64,000 nt of DNA from Himantopus leucocephalus (taxonomy: Eukaryota; Chordata; Aves; Charadriiformes; Recurvirostridae), in NCBI GenBank assembly GCA_003993805.1, contig RSEF01000024.1:7134298-7198297 (forward strand), in the 5' to 3' direction. This document shows, piece after piece, positions 37,901 through 50,390 of this stretch. Both the position numbers and the translations under genes were made by a program. The notes beneath the pieces were generated by a model that was not told where the DNA came from, made no database searches, and saw only the letters and a program-made list of their open reading frames with translations. Position 1 is the first letter of the stretch; every line of letters begins with the position of its first letter.

Positions 37901-40900
37901 TTTGCCTTCCATCTCCTTGGAGCGTATAATTTAGAATAAATTTAATAAAACAAAATTCAATACACACATATGGATTATACAAGGCAAGCGGAAAATGCAA
38001 AGCAAATGTTATTCGACAATTATAAAAGTGATCCCTAAAAAAATAACTAAAAAACCCAGTGCATTTAAATAAAACTATGAACTAGAATGATTTTTTCCCC
38101 ACTTGTTCTGGAGGAGCAAGGGTTAACCTGTGCCACATCCAAGACGGAGGGGACATGAACGGCTCTCTCAGGAAGGACTGGCCACAGCAGGACAAAAGCC
38201 TCCCAGGGATTCAGACAAAACGATCATGAGGGAACAATTTACACCTCCAATGATCTTCTTTGCACAACTCTTTCATTAGGTTTGTAAAACGATTAAAACC
38301 TTCAGTCTGCACTGTCTGCTGTTAACTTCTAGTCACAGTAAAGATTCACTGTTGATAATGCCGCAAAACAGAAGTCATTAATTTCCCGTAGTGGAGGGCA
38401 GCCAGGAAAAATTGCTTGCTCCTTTTTTTAAGCCCCTCTGTAATGCAACATATGTTACCTTTTATGAAATTCACTTAGATAATAGAACAATCCTTTTTCG
38501 GTTGTGTCCCGGCAAAGTAACACTAAAAGCAGTATAGTGGTAGCTCATTTCCACATGCTGACCTGTGCTCTGTTTGTGTAAAGCTCCTGCTTGTCTTTCA
38601 GTTTTTCCAGACCTTCAGTGTATCTCTGAACGGCTATGCCATAGTCTCCTTTCCTGAAGGCATCGTTTCCCTTCTCTTTCAGAGCTGCAAAAGAACATAC
38701 ATGCATTCAAAATAACATTTGTTTTTTATTTCCCCAAATGGTGACCGAGGAAACAGAGGCCATATTCTCCAGCTGGACTAATCATCAAAATTCCAGTCCA
38801 GCTCCACTGCAGCTGTCTTCATTAGCCGTGATTTGCTGGGGGCTTCTGAGCTATTCAGTGCACGTGATCCCCATCCCTCTTTCTGAGGGATAACTGAGCA
38901 TTTCTCTTTGCCCAGCCCAGCTCTCAATCAAACTCCCTCCCTCCATCCCAAACCCTTATCATAAAGAGGATAGCATGGAAAAGAACAGGTGGCAATCTCT
39001 GCAAGTACATAACCCTGTTATATCCAGCTAATCAATACTCTGTCTCAAATAACCAAAGCACTGTCTCAGCGTGCACAAGAATGGCAATAACAGAGTAGCT
39101 CGACAGCCTCTTAAATCAGCCTAAGTAGTTTGTGAAGGCGTTAGCTAGAAAAGCCTTTAGCAATTACCATTTGCTAAGTGTTCGTTTCTCTTCCTTCGTT
39201 TAGCTCGTTCTTTTGCATCCTTTTCCAAAATTGCCAGAAAGCCATCTTTGNAAAAAAAAAAAAAAAAAAAAAAAAAGGGAGCAAGCTTAGTTAAAATCAA
39301 TCTACAGATCAGAAAAAAGTCATTTCTAAGGTATCTCTGAGTCATTTCTCTACAAAGAAAATATTAAGTGGATATTTCAACAATCGAACTGGAACAAGAA
39401 TGACAAGCTATTACACATAAAGACTGTGCTACCACTCAGGATTTGCATACCTTAAAGTATCTCATCTCTAGAGATAAACTTGTTTCCTTTTGAATTCAGA
39501 AAACTAACTTTTTAGATGAGAGGCCAGAATATGACAACAGACTACACCAATAAGCTTCCTACCTATGAATAAGTACAGCCATACTGGTAAGATCCTTGTG
39601 TGTGTTCCTAGATCTGACTGGATTTTGATTAAAGTCACTAGAAAAGTTAGCTTTGCCTGTGGCAGGAGTGGAATTAGCTCTTGCAAGAAGTAACAGCAAT
39701 CCTTACTCCATCTCCGCTAAAACAGATTGAAGAGATGCTAAATACTAGAGGGAGCACTGTCCTACCTGTGTTCACTGCCTCTGCATTTGCCATGTCCTAA
39801 AAAANAAAAAAAAAAAAAAAACACAGCACATGCATGCACACATACAGACATTTCAGTAAAACCCACAGCAGCAAAGGAACACTTAGTTAAGTTGTTCAAA
39901 GCTTCCATTTGTGTCTATGATGAGGCACGTCAGTGAAATCCAAACCCTAGCGAAGGAATCAAAGCCTAGTGAAATTAATGAAGAGATTCTTGTGTCTTCA
40001 ACTAGTTTTGCGCAAGTTCCTGAAGCACAGGTAAAAGCTCCAATTTATGGCAACTCAGTGCTTATACACAACTTGGATAAAACCAATTCTGTGTTATTAG
40101 TAGTCTTAAGACAAAACATCAAGTGCCTCCCAATAAGATGACTAGTGAAAAAACAGTCACATTCAGAACATACTTGTAAGTGTTCAAGATTTTTTTCTCC
40201 TGGGCAAGGAATGAGAATTAGTATTATTTAAAAGACCTAAACTGCACACAGCTTTAACTTCAAAGGGAGAAAACCTCTTACAGAAGCTTGTGTGTTGATG
40301 ACTGTTCTGTTCACCACAGTCTTGCTTTCTTCCTCCTTGCTATCTTCTTGATCATAGAGTCTTTTTTCTGTTTCAGCAATGTTTTTTTCTTTGACAGCTG
40401 GGTCTGTGGAGTTCAAGCTTTGCACTAACTTGGCTAAAAACAGGAAAAAAAAGAGATATACACACAGGACTCCAAGAGACCCTGGAAGGACCCGGACTCC
40501 AGTTGCGCCTTTGATGACATATGCTTTGAAAGCACTGGTGACCAGGATGGCCTTTATAAATGGGAACATTTACAAATACAACTTCACCTTACTTCCAAGA
40601 GCTACCTAACCCTTCTGCATTATAAAAATTCCCGGGTTTGGAAACCGGCTGGCGGCACCCGCAAAGCCTCACCGCGCCTGAGCTCCTGAGGAGACCTCAC
40701 ACACAGCAAACTCGGAGGGAGGGGATGGGGTGGGGGGGGAGCGGGAGTTTCCCTCTTTTCCATTCCTTTTCTGCCTTCCCTTTACCCGCCCCCTTCCCCA
40801 GTCAGGTCCTACCACCCTCTCTGCAGAAACCGGCGATGTCCCGCCGCCGCCTCCCCGCGGGCGGCGCTGCTCCACGCCCGGCCGGGGGCCGCCAGCTCCG

Positions 40901-40987
40901 CCCCGGCCCCGCGGCACGCTTACCGATGTCGTCCACACGGCGGAGGAACCGCTGGAAATCCTCCTCCTGGTCCTGGTCGCCCAGCAT
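34872..40987 (-). CDS. TTC12: TTC12, tetratricopeptide repeat protein 12 (N-terminal part only)
   Basis: Eight exons (40924-40987, 40282-40433, 39766-39796, 39168-39245, 38563-38684, 37662-37721, 36603-36674, 34872-34932) join in phase into 213 residues plus one base. The N-terminus ([14 protein letters not shown]) and the charged stretch [14 protein letters not shown] match human TTC12. Three TPR units follow: about 109-141 ([13 protein letters not shown]), 144-175 ([16 protein letters not shown]) and 177-210 ([16 protein letters not shown]). The human protein has about 705 residues, the rest being armadillo-like repeats; none of that is visible here. TTC12 acts in the cytoplasm in assembly of axonemal dynein arms, and loss causes ciliary dyskinesia in people. 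The start ATG is in a CpG island. Truncation is more likely due to the 100-N gap than to gene decay, as every visible exon is intact. Confidence 0.92.
35257..35529. repeat. Imperfect duplication across a single N in TTC12 intron 7
   Basis: Bases 35257-35408 and 35410-35529 repeat the same sequence around N at 35409. The right copy lacks about 31 bases between two GATC tetramers and has several substitutions. Probably overlapping contig ends from two haplotypes, though an older real duplication is possible. Confidence 0.75.
36603..36674 (-). CDS. TTC12: TTC12 coding exon 7
   Basis: 72 bases encoding [20 protein letters not shown] and HYSE, matching human [20 protein letters not shown]. Phase 0 at both ends, donor GTAAGT. 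Confidence 0.93.
37662..37721 (-). CDS. TTC12: TTC12 coding exon 6
   Basis: Exactly 60 bases encoding [20 protein letters not shown], the second half of TPR 2. Acceptor TTTCAG, donor GTAACT, phase 0 at both ends. Confidence 0.93.
38563..38684 (-). CDS. TTC12: TTC12 coding exon 5
   Basis: 122 bases after TTTTGCAG. Encodes [20 protein letters not shown] through ELYTNRAQ: the first TPR and the first helix of the second. Donor GTCAGC is weaker than average. This exon is too short to stand out as an open frame but is unmistakable by similarity. Confidence 0.92.
39168..39245 (-). CDS. TTC12: TTC12 coding exon 4
   Basis: 78 bases encoding [20 protein letters not shown] and NEHLAN, the most conserved pre-TPR segment. 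The acceptor CAAAG directly follows a homopolymer broken by N at 39251. Donor GTAATT. Confidence 0.9.
39247..39277. repeat. A homopolymer with N next to TTC12 exon 4
   Basis: An N at 39251 is followed by about 26 A. On the coding strand this is the T tract directly before the exon 4 acceptor, so it doubles as the polypyrimidine tract. Confidence 0.8.
39766..39796 (-). CDS. TTC12: TTC12 coding exon 3
   Basis: A 31-base exon encoding [10 protein letters not shown] plus one base, with donor GTAGGA. The acceptor sits directly after a T-rich run on the coding strand that contains an N at 39805. Phase fits exons 2 and 4. Confidence 0.8.
40282..40433 (-). CDS. TTC12: TTC12 coding exon 2
   Basis: 152 bases after acceptor TTTTTAG. 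Encodes [19 protein letters not shown] and [12 protein letters not shown], clearly like human TTC12 (MNSDDPVVQQKAVLETEKRL), and ends TQAS before GTAAGA. Confidence 0.92.
40924..40987 (-). CDS. TTC12: TTC12 coding exon 1
   Basis: Encodes [21 protein letters not shown] plus one base, followed by donor GTAAGC. The ATG is the one that yields the conserved N-terminus (human has DFEKFLKNVDEI). Confidence 0.9.
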
Positions 40988-41064
40988 GGCCGGGCCAGGG
41001 GCCGGGCCGGGCCGGGACGGGCCGGGGTCAGCCGCCGAGTCGGAAGACGCGCGGCGGCCCCGCC

Positions 41065-41078
41065 GTTGCCCTGGAAAC
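41065..41078. promoter_or_regulatory. RFX X-box motif upstream of TTC12
   Basis: GTTGCCCTGGAAAC fits the X-box consensus RYYNYY N(1-3) RRNRAC at every position. It lies 78 bases upstream of the TTC12 ATG, in the range typical for cilium genes controlled by RFX factors. Function is inferred. Confidence 0.65.
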
Positions 41079-41529
41079 CCCGCCCGCCAGCCACGCTCTT
41101 GACGCAGCGTCAGCGGGGAGGGGGACTGGGGGCGTGGTTATGCAAACGAAGGGGCGGTGCCTCGCCGTCCGCCATTTCGCGGTCCGCAGGCCGCGGCTGC
41201 TGCAGCTCGGTGTCTGTGGTGCCGTGCTCGGGGGACCTCCGGCTGCTGCTCTCCTCCCTGCGCCCGGGCACCCTCCAGCATAACCCGGGGCCGTCCGTGC
41301 CCTCCGAGCTCCGCTCGCCTGGCGGGGCGCAGCGAGGGGTCCCTCTCCCGGCCCGGCGCAGCGGGAGGTGCCGCCCGCAGCGTGCGGTGCGGGGGCGGGC
41401 GGTCGCCGCGGAGGAGCGGTGGCCCAGTCCGGAGCGGGGCTGTGTCCGCCGGGTCCCGCGGGACGTGCGTGCCCGGGCCGGCCCGCAGGGGCCCCGACCT
41501 CACCCGCCCCTCCCTTAATTTCTGGCTTG

Positions 41530-44500
41530 GTGGCTCAGAGAAATGCCTCGCTGGTCGCTGCGCTGAATATGCTCCTTTTCCCTCTGCTGAAGAGGTCAGC
41601 CTTTGCCTTGCGGCCTGAACGTATGCAGACCGGGAGCGAGCTGTGCTGCTGCCGCCTCCTGCGTGTTGTTTTACCAATACACACATCTGGGTTTGATTTG
41701 GCAGAGCGAGGAGGCGAGCTGCCCCGCTGGCAGCTAACAGCAGGGAGCACATCAGCAGAGGCCGACATGTCATTCCTCCAAGGAGCGTGTAAGATCCGTT
41801 TGGTCTGGCTTTTTTAAAGCCCGAAGTCATCATCTGTTCATACACAGGGGATGGGAATGGGATAGCGTGGGCAAAAAATCAGTGGAAGGGATGACTTTGG
41901 TTAATATAAATATTGGCTGGACTGAATTTTAGCAGATGTACCAAGTGGGAGAGGGAACCTGAAAAAAGAAATATGAATGCTCATCCACAACACGTACCCT
42001 CTAGCCCCTGCTGCCCTGATTTTTATACCAGCCTTGGGTATTTTTTCTGTTTTGTTTTTAAGATACCCTTTGAAGATGAGGGTTTCGCAGTCATTGATTG
42101 GGAAGGAGAGAGACCGGAGTCAGCTGAGGGTTAAACCCTCATTCAAAACGGGCACTTCTCTCCAAGTTGATGGGATTAGAGGGTCTCAGCAGCGTCTGAG
42201 AAGTGGCCACTTGACAGCGAGGATTTCTGTACGCTGTGTGCTATCAGACAAGGCGGCATGTCCCTGGGAGGCAGGTCCCAGTAGGTCGCAGGGTCTGGGG
42301 GGGTCTGGTGCCCAGGGAGGCTTCATGCCACTCCGGGGAGCCAGCACAGCCCTTCCCAGGGTGGGACATGCAGCGTGTCACCAGTGAGACAGCCAGGGGG
42401 TGGCACCATCCTCCAGCACAAAAAGCAGCTGGCCAGCTGGGAGCAAAGCTGTGATTTCAGGCCTTTTCCTGCTTTGTTGCTCCTGTCCCCAAATCAGCCT
42501 CCGTGCTCCTGCCAGCCAGGCTTGTGCACTGGGTCTGCTGCCAAATCCGAGCTACCCGCATGGCTGTGCTGTGGATGCACGATCTGTCCGGGTGGATGAA
42601 GCCACAGACAAGGAAACACAGGGGCTGGCCGATCTCCAGCAGCACATGCAATGGCCCAGAGACGTGTCTTTCAACCTTTTCAGGCTCTGAGGGCCAGCTG
42701 CCCTTGCAAGAGAACGCTACCTCTCCTTTATACCACGTGGCCCTGCTGGGATGTGTCAGGCTCGTGGTTCAGAGCAGTGTCTACATCCAGCTTCCCCTCA
42801 CACTAACACTTCACACAAAGCATGTCCCCATCAGGACCCGCACATGCATATATGTGGCTCCAACAGCCAGATGGGGCCTTGTCACCACTCTCAGGAGATG
42901 CTCTAGGGCCATGTTTTCGGAGCCAGAAGATTGGAGGCGGCAGTTAATGGAAGCTGTCAGCCACCAAAGGGAGTCAGAGCATCGCTGAGTTCCTGCTGCA
43001 CTGCCAGGACATTTTAATTCCAAACACATTATAAGCCAGCCGTCTCAGGAGAGAAGGGCGAGAAACAGAGAGAGAGGTCACCTGGCAAGTCTCCTGAGAG
43101 CGGCAGCGTTGCCTAAGGCGAGGCATACCAAGAAGGGCAGGCCGCTCTGGTGTCTGCTGGGCGTGAAATTAGAAATCTGTGGGTTACAAACCGCAGCTAC
43201 ATTCATCTGCTTACTCTTCGATGTCCACACTGCCGGGAGGAGAAATACTCTCCTGGGCTCTGTGTGCCAACAAGGCGCTGAGCTTCCTGACTCCACAGGC
43301 AGTGAGAACCTCCTGTCCCTTCCAGCCCCTTTGCTGCAGGAAGTGCCAGAAGATCCCTTTACCCTTCCCTCATGCACCAAAACAAAACAGCTCCCTTCTC
43401 TTCTTTCCCTTTAAGACAGCTCTGCTCTTGCTCATGTAAGCCTCCATCCCAAAGGTGGGTTTTTTTTCCTTTAATGAAGCTGTTTCAAATCCAGTGTCCA
43501 TGGTGCCCAATTGAAAATACTCACAAGGCAATCACTATGTCACTGGGATGCTTTGCAGTCTAGCTTTTATTTCTTACCCTAGAAAATCTGGGGAATAAAG
43601 CCACACTTGAGGTCTAAGAGAATAAAAACCATTACAACAAGTAAACCACACACAGTACAAAGAGCTTGGCTTGTCGGTTCGTTAAAAGACTGGTTTGGAG
43701 TTGCAGATTTGCAGCAAGTGGAGGTGGAGCGGTCTTTCTCGCTTACCGCTCTCTCTTGCCCCGCGGGTGCTGCATGCAAGCAGCAGCATCCAGCCCTATG
43801 CAGTGGTGGAGAGAGACCGACTCGGTTCCTGCCTCTCCTGTGACAGCACTGGGAGAGGCTGATGGAGACAAGGGAGGGGCAGTCAGAAAGGTTCTCTCCA
43901 ATGGCTGTGAATCTGTGCGGATAAACTCTGTCCAGATGGGTGGAAAATGGAGCAAGCGCTGTTCTTGCTGTCTTTTCCCCTCACATCAGGTGGACTGGCT
44001 GCTGCAGTTCAGCCTCCTATGCACCCTCGGCTGCCGTCTTTGCACTCTCCTCACTCGCCTCCAGGATACCCCACTGGCTCGGTGGCCTCAGCTTAAAGAT
44101 GCAGCATCTCTATAGGCATATTCTGCCTTTACTCCCAGTCACCCACATCAAAATGGTCTTTACTTCCACTCCTCCCATTCAGCTTCCCCTTCTCTCTCCA
44201 TATAAGAAGTTGCATTTCATTCTTCCATCAGATCCATTGTTTATTTCTCCTGTCTCTGCAGGAGGGCTACAGAAGAAAGAGCAGAATTTGCTAGCTCTGC
44301 ATGGAAAGTCGCGGCTCCCTCCCAGCGCTGTTCACATGTTCCTATAAAGTAACTTACAGAGTAGCCGGCAGACAGGGTGCTGTCCTGCTTGCTGTAGGGT
44401 CTCTGATGTGCCAGTGCTCCCAGCAGTGAGGTGACTGTAAGCTGCACCAGCGAGCCAGAGAGACATGAAGAGAAGCCTGCAGGACCTGAGCCTCTGTGGG

Positions 44501-46974
44501 CAGGATGGATCTAATAACGCAGCTGTGGAAAATGAGTCGGAATTCATTTAGCACCCAGGCAGAGATTTCATTACAGCAAATGAAATGTAGAAGTCCTCAG
44601 ACCAGCTCTGCTGCGAGATCTGCTAATCCCTTACAGAGAGCACGGCTGCGGCACATGCTCCCTGCCTGGAGCTCTCTGTGCTGGCTGCAGCATTTTCCTG
44701 CCAGTTTGCAACAAACAGCAGAGAGCTGAATTGGCTGATGTGCAGAGGGGAGAGCCACCGTTACTGAAACGGTGTCCAGGTCTCTCAATGTTTCCATACA
44801 GGGGCACTTCAAATGACGCCCTGAAAGCATGTGCATGAATATTCATGTATGTATATCTGATGACAAGCCAGCTAACTAGAATGGCTGGAAGAGACGAGAG
44901 AAAGAAGAAACTGTTTGCAGCAGATCTCCACCCCCGCTTAGACTCACCCTTCAGCCCAGCCTGTGGTGAAAGGAGACACACTCAGCCAAGCAGACATTGA
45001 CAGTTGGGTGCCATGGCCTCAACAGGGCGAGAGACGAGTTAAAAGTACCAAGAAAGGTAGATCTGAATATTGATGAATAGCTGAAGAAATACAAAGTAAA
45101 GAATTTTTCAGTTCTGTTTGTCATTGAGCTCAACCCCAACTGCAGGGAAAGAACTCATCACTCTTCACACAGGGGCACGTGCTCTGCAGCAACAGTAAAT
45201 TGGGCCAAGGGCTCCAGGCCCCTATCAGTCTTTGAGAGAAGAGGAAAGACTACCTGAGCTCCTCACAGCTCGTTAAGATGCTACAGCAGGAAACAAGCCA
45301 AACACCAGGGCACAGTCCATCCACCAGGCATTATGCGGAGGTGATTCAGCAAAGCAGCTGCTAAAGCCAGGAACACTGAAAAAGGCAACCGCAGAGACTT
45401 CCCTTGAAACAGAATCAGTGACTTCATCAATTAAAGTTGCCTGACTTGAAAGCAGCTGAAATTTTTTTGTTCAAATGGTAAGACAGTGAGAAAAAAAGCT
45501 CTTTTTCAGCCAAATGGAAACTTGTGTGTGAAAACAAAGTCTACTTGGCCTGAACTTGTGGAGATGAAAGAAAAAGTAAACAGCCACCCCCCTGCAGCCC
45601 CAGACTAGAAAAATTAAATAAAGTTTGGAATTTCGGCAGTTTTAGGCTAAAATCTTAGGAAAAGGAGAAAGAAAAAAATAACACAAAAAAGAAACAATTT
45701 CCAGAGCATCTCTTGACTTTCCAACTTCCCAGCAGAAGCAAGCTGTACAATACAATTGCACATGTGCATATTAGTCAAGGACTGCCATTGTACCGCATCC
45801 GCCCGCTCTCCATTGTTCACATAAAAAATGCGGCGTTGCAAACACGCAGTATAACAAAGCAGAAATCAGTATCTGAGTATAGAACCATTTTGCCCTCTGC
45901 ATGCCACTGACTGGAATAAGAAGGAACTCTTTTCAAGAGCAAAGCAGGCTGGGAAAACTGTGCAAACTGTAGAAGAGTCAGGAGAGGGAAGTCAGGAATT
46001 TCAATGAAAGAAAAATGACAGCTATACAGGAGCTGACACCATGACTCTGGAACACGAACTCAAAAGGAATTCTGCAGTGACAGACACCTGATGAAGGAAC
46101 CCACCAAGAAGATGGATTGTTTCCTGTGCGTTTTTCCTGTCCCTTTTCCTGGAACAGCCTTTTATAAAGCAGTAGTACCAAAGACATACAGGGCCAATCC
46201 CACCAGCTTTGCTGAAATACTGTCTTACTGTAAACCACGGTGTAAACAGCAGTCAAGAATAAAGGGCAAAGTGCTGGAGAGGAAGCAGAAAGGAGGGTAT
46301 TCTCTTGGCATAATGAGTACTTTAGCTCAATACATTTACTTTCTTCTTTCTCTGTGAACAATTCTGGCACCCAAGTATTGATACATATCAGAGCTCTCAT
46401 TTCTCCTTCCGTGTCCTGGGAGATCAATGCTTAGGACAGAATTAAATTTAATTAGATTCATCCTGCATTAATCGAGTTCAGTCACCCAATTCAGCATGGG
46501 TTAAGGACACCTTTTAAAGCCAATGCTTGCATCCCACCCACCCCCCTCCCCCAGCCCTTGAACAGGGGAGCACCTTTTCCTGGGAAATCCAGCTGCCCCT
46601 GATTCACAGTGGACGTGAAAGTGCATTCGGGTGTTACTTATCTCAAGGGAATTATCTACAGCGGGACAAAGAAACAACCTTTAAAAATACTCATTTTCGT
46701 GATGCTCAGCACTTCGGAGGAGCCTGTCAGTGGAATCATGTGCTGGCAGGTGTTCCTTCTGCACATCCAAAGTTTGGAAAGGCGCTACAGTAGCGCGCTG
46801 CCGCTGCTTGTCTACAGCGCGGAGCCTCAGACAGATGCTCAACTCCTGCTGCGGGCACGTCGCAATGGGACTGCTCACTCCGCACTAAGCTCTCGTGCAA
46901 AGGCAGCCCTGGGAACGCATGTCTGTACACAGGGCCCAGCAGAGCATCTAAAGAAGGGCAGACTGTACGCATGA
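41530..46974. other. Intergenic region between TTC12 promoter and NCAM1 3' end
   Basis: About 5.4 kb of unique-looking sequence with moderate G+C falling away from the CpG island. Many short overlapping frames exist but none resembles a protein or shows consistent splice sites. I see no RNA gene or recognisable repeat. Confidence 0.55.
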
Positions 46975-47386
46975 GCTTTTTTTGTAATTTTTATTTGAAC
47001 ACAGTATTCTGACAGAATGCAAAGTCAAAATCCTCAGTTAGTATCAGTATTTACACCAGTGAGAATGGGAATAAAGGTGGAATCGATGTTTCACTTGGTA
47101 AAAAGATTTTTTGTTTTTCTGGTTTTTTTTTTTAACAAGATAGAAGGCCCCCAAAAGTAGGGAATGCTGGGTAAGGATGTCAATGGAGGGTCTGAGAACA
47201 ACTATCAAAACAGCCTAGTGTGAAAATCTGGGGTTTGAAGGCTCCATAGAAAAGTGTGAAAATAAAACTCCACTCTAAAAGCTGAACAACTGGATGCACT
47301 ATTATCTTATCATCTTTACGTATGGTGCAGCATGAAATGTAATCACTCCACGACTAGAAGCTGCTCGGTCTGCATTGCCATATAGA

Positions 47387-47415
47387 TATATATGTATGGC
47401 ATGGATACATATATA
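47387..47415. repeat. Inverted repeat (11-bp arms, 7-base loop) in the presumed NCAM1 3' UTR
   Basis: TATATATGTAT at 47387-47397 is the exact reverse complement of ATACATATATA at 47405-47415. In RNA this would form a perfect AU-rich stem. Confidence 0.8.
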
Positions 47416-49064
47416 AACATATACAGCGTAAACGGCATCAGGTTGGTCCCTCTTCAAAGTCTGAAATAAAAGCAATGAAGCCTAAGCTGTCTTGGAAATG
47501 GGGTACTTCTAAATGAAAAGAAATTATTCTCCATTGAGGGCGAGTGTAAAACAACTCTCCAGAATTAATCTATGAGTATTGGGAGGTGTCATGAGGGCAT
47601 CAAAAAGGAGTTGGATGGACACTCCTAGTGTTCAGGCAATGACAGGGTTCACTTCTGCCTTGGAATGGTGTTCGCTCCATCGATCTCGACACAAACCCAC
47701 TGCAGTCAGCAGGGTGTTTTCTAATGATGCAGCTGGGTGTTGGATCAGGCTTTGAGCTGGTTACCTTTTAGGACAGAAATGCCAATCCAGTTTTCATCCA
47801 ACAGGTGCTGGCTAGTGTCACTGGACGTTTCTGGTTATTAGCATTGTACAGTATTTATTTCCTATCGGCTGCTCAGCTCTCAGCAAGTTGTAACATAAGA
47901 TGACAAAAGCAGTCAAAAACTTTGCAGAAATGAGGAACAAATTGTTGTGGTTATCCACAGGAATGGAGGTACACACTACCTGCCCACCAGTCCTCTGCTG
48001 CCCCAAGGACTCTTCCCCACCATAGACAGACCACGCTAGCTTTTTGTGCTGCATTTATGCGGATTGATTCCTTCGAAAAAAAATCCTAGGTACAGTGCGC
48101 CAAACTCCCCCACAGCTATACCGACACTGCTGTGATGGGTCATGCAAGGGCCAAATTTGACACAAGGCTTTGAAGCGAGGACCCATCCTGCCTTGATAGC
48201 CTGCTCAGGATGGGTGTTGCACGAGTGTCTATGCCTACATATCCAGTCATCCTCCATTTGCATCCCAGGAGCTAAGGAAAAAAAGCAAAACCCCCCACAC
48301 TTAGCAAACGACAAGACCAGTATTTTTCACTGTTTGAAATTACATGATGCCACTGTAAAAGACTGCGTGCTTAGAAGAATGTATGGATAAAAGTGGCTCA
48401 ATTTACCTGAACCAAACTGCAGTCTACCCAACCCCCATCATCCTTCTGTTCATCACCTTAGCGCAATGGAACGGATGCCATAGTCAGCTCGGTTTGATTT
48501 TTCATTTAAAGGTTTCTGTTCCTTTTAAGAGTTGTTCTCTTTTATTTTTCCTGAATATTTTTTTTTCCAAATCTGAACTATCGCTACACCTTCCACATCC
48601 AAACTATGTTGAAGCTTTTATTATTTCAATACTATGACAAAAAACACATTTCACACTAAAATAGTCACGCACCCACAGTGCACAAGCTTGCAGATCTAAA
48701 GTAGAATAAAAAAGAAAACAAAAGAAAAAAAAAGAGAAAAAAAACCCCAAAACCCCAACAGAAGGAACATCTCTATACAATGGGCTGGTCTTCCCCTATA
48801 TACCTCTGCATCCTTCTGCTCAAGCCTCCTTTCTTTTCACCCCAAAATCCGGCCGCTACTCCATGACTCCCAAAGATAACCTCCCTCTCTGGAATGACCA
48901 TACACGTACTACATCAGCCCCCTTTTCCAACTGTTAAAGGCACAATGCCAAGACAAGTGAAATCAATGGGAGTCCTGGCGTTGACTGCCAGGCACTTGCT
49001 CTTGATTTCGTGGTTTTGACTCTGCAGAGCATACGTGGATGACTCAATACACACGATGTGATAC

Positions 49065-49150
49065 AACAGAATAGTTCAGTTGGAAGGGACCTACATTGAT
49101 CATCTAGTCCAACTGCTGACGGAGCCGGCTTTGCAGGAAGGGTCTCGCAT
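49065..49150 (-). mobile_element. CR1 LINE fragment
   Basis: The core GTTGGAAGGGACCT followed by ATCATCTAGTCCAACTGC is the diagnostic reverse-complement 3' region of avian chicken-repeat 1. It is short and diverged, so old. Its orientation is the same as NCAM1 transcription. Confidence 0.8.
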
Positions 49151-49597
49151 GCTGCCAAGCACCCTTGTGCAAAAAGTCTTTGCTTTTAAATCAGATTTCT
49201 AGGGTCAAAGGAAATGGTATTTACTGACATACCAAGGAGGAATTGATGTAGTCAAACATCCGAGATGAGACCAGACCAGCCCTAACTGTACAATCTCCCT
49301 TCTGCTTCTCAAAGCTCCGGGAGGGTTCCATGAAGGAAAGGGGAGAATGTCCTAAAAAAGCAGAGATGATATTTCACTTATGCAGTCAGGCCCAGGTCCA
49401 GCAAGGGACTTAAACTCTTCCTAAATTTAAGTATAGAAGGACTCTCACCAGCAACTCTCTCGTTCCAAGTTAAGTGTGTGTTTATGTGGATTGCTGGATA
49501 AAGACCTTGATTGGTGACAAGTGGTTTGAATACCCCCCCCACCCAAAAAACCCCAAACCAAACCCCAGCATTACTTTTCTTCTTACTCCAGTAAGAA

Positions 49598-49639
49598 ATA
49601 ATAATAATAATAATAACAATAATAATAATAACAATAATT
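49598..49639. repeat. ATA-type trinucleotide microsatellite
   Basis: About 42 bases of AAT repeats with two AAC interruptions, within the presumed NCAM1 3' UTR. Confidence 0.85.
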
Positions 49640-49745
49640 AAGAAAAGATAAAGGGGAAACAACTACTGTAAACATCCATGTTTTAAAATGTCTCCCTTTG
49701 CAAAGCAAGCATGCTGCTACCCTAGTATCTATAGACTGGATTGAT

Positions 49746-49782
49746 TTTAAAAAAAAAAAANTTTTAAAAAAAAAAAAAAAAG
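49746..49782. repeat. TTTT-A(n) tract duplicated around a single N
   Basis: TTTTA(n) occurs on both sides of N at 49761, again the pattern of an unresolved join in a homopolymer. Confidence 0.7.
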
Positions 49783-50210
49783 GCAGCTATTTTACACATA
49801 AATTTAAACACAACAAAAGTAAAAAAAAATATTTGTCAATTGTAAACACTGGAAAGAACAAAAGTTGGCAAAAATTAACATAAAATTTAAAGAAATGTAG
49901 AGTCTGAATACTGCAAATTGAAATATATCCCCGGAGCTGCAATTTTGGCATTCTTCCTAAAAAAGGTAATAATAAAACCCAAATAAATGTCTAACGTGGC
50001 GAACAGAATTCAGTCACAAAGAGCTCAAGACACTTTGCATACTGAACAAATACAAGGTGAACAGAAATTATAACTTATTTATGAGGCTTTACATATTTCA
50101 AACTCGACTGAAAAGTATAAAAATAAATTGTGGACTTTGTTCATTAAGTACCAGCCGTACCAAGTAGTACAGCGGTTATATCTGCTATACTAACCAAGGA
50201 AACAACAGGG

Positions 50211-50359
50211 TCTTTTTTTTTTTGTCTTTTTTTTCTTTTTTTTTTTTNNNNNNNNNNNNNNNNNNNNNNNNNNNNNNNNNNNNNNNNNNNNNNNNNNNNN
50301 NNNNNNNNNNNNNNNNNNNNNNNNNNNNNNNNNNNNNNNNNNNNNNNTTTTTTTTTTTG

Positions 50360-50390
<31 letters not shown>

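Larger units (their letters stand above)
40640..41530 (-). promoter_or_regulatory. TTC12: CpG-island promoter of TTC12
   Basis: About 0.9 kb very rich in G+C and CpG, in sharp contrast to its flanks, covering exon 1 and the region upstream of TTC12. It contains a GC box (41151-41157), an octamer-like ATGCAAA (41140-41146), a YY1-like GCCATTT (41171) and the RFX X-box listed separately. No TATA box was seen, as expected for such promoters. Long open frames on both strands here are a by-product of base composition. Divergent transcription to the right is possible but no gene is seen there. Confidence 0.8.

Noticed and set aside
40638..41845. Several long overlapping frames on both strands
   Set aside because: They lie in the CpG island, where stop codons are rare by composition; translations are Pro/Arg/Gly-rich and match nothing.
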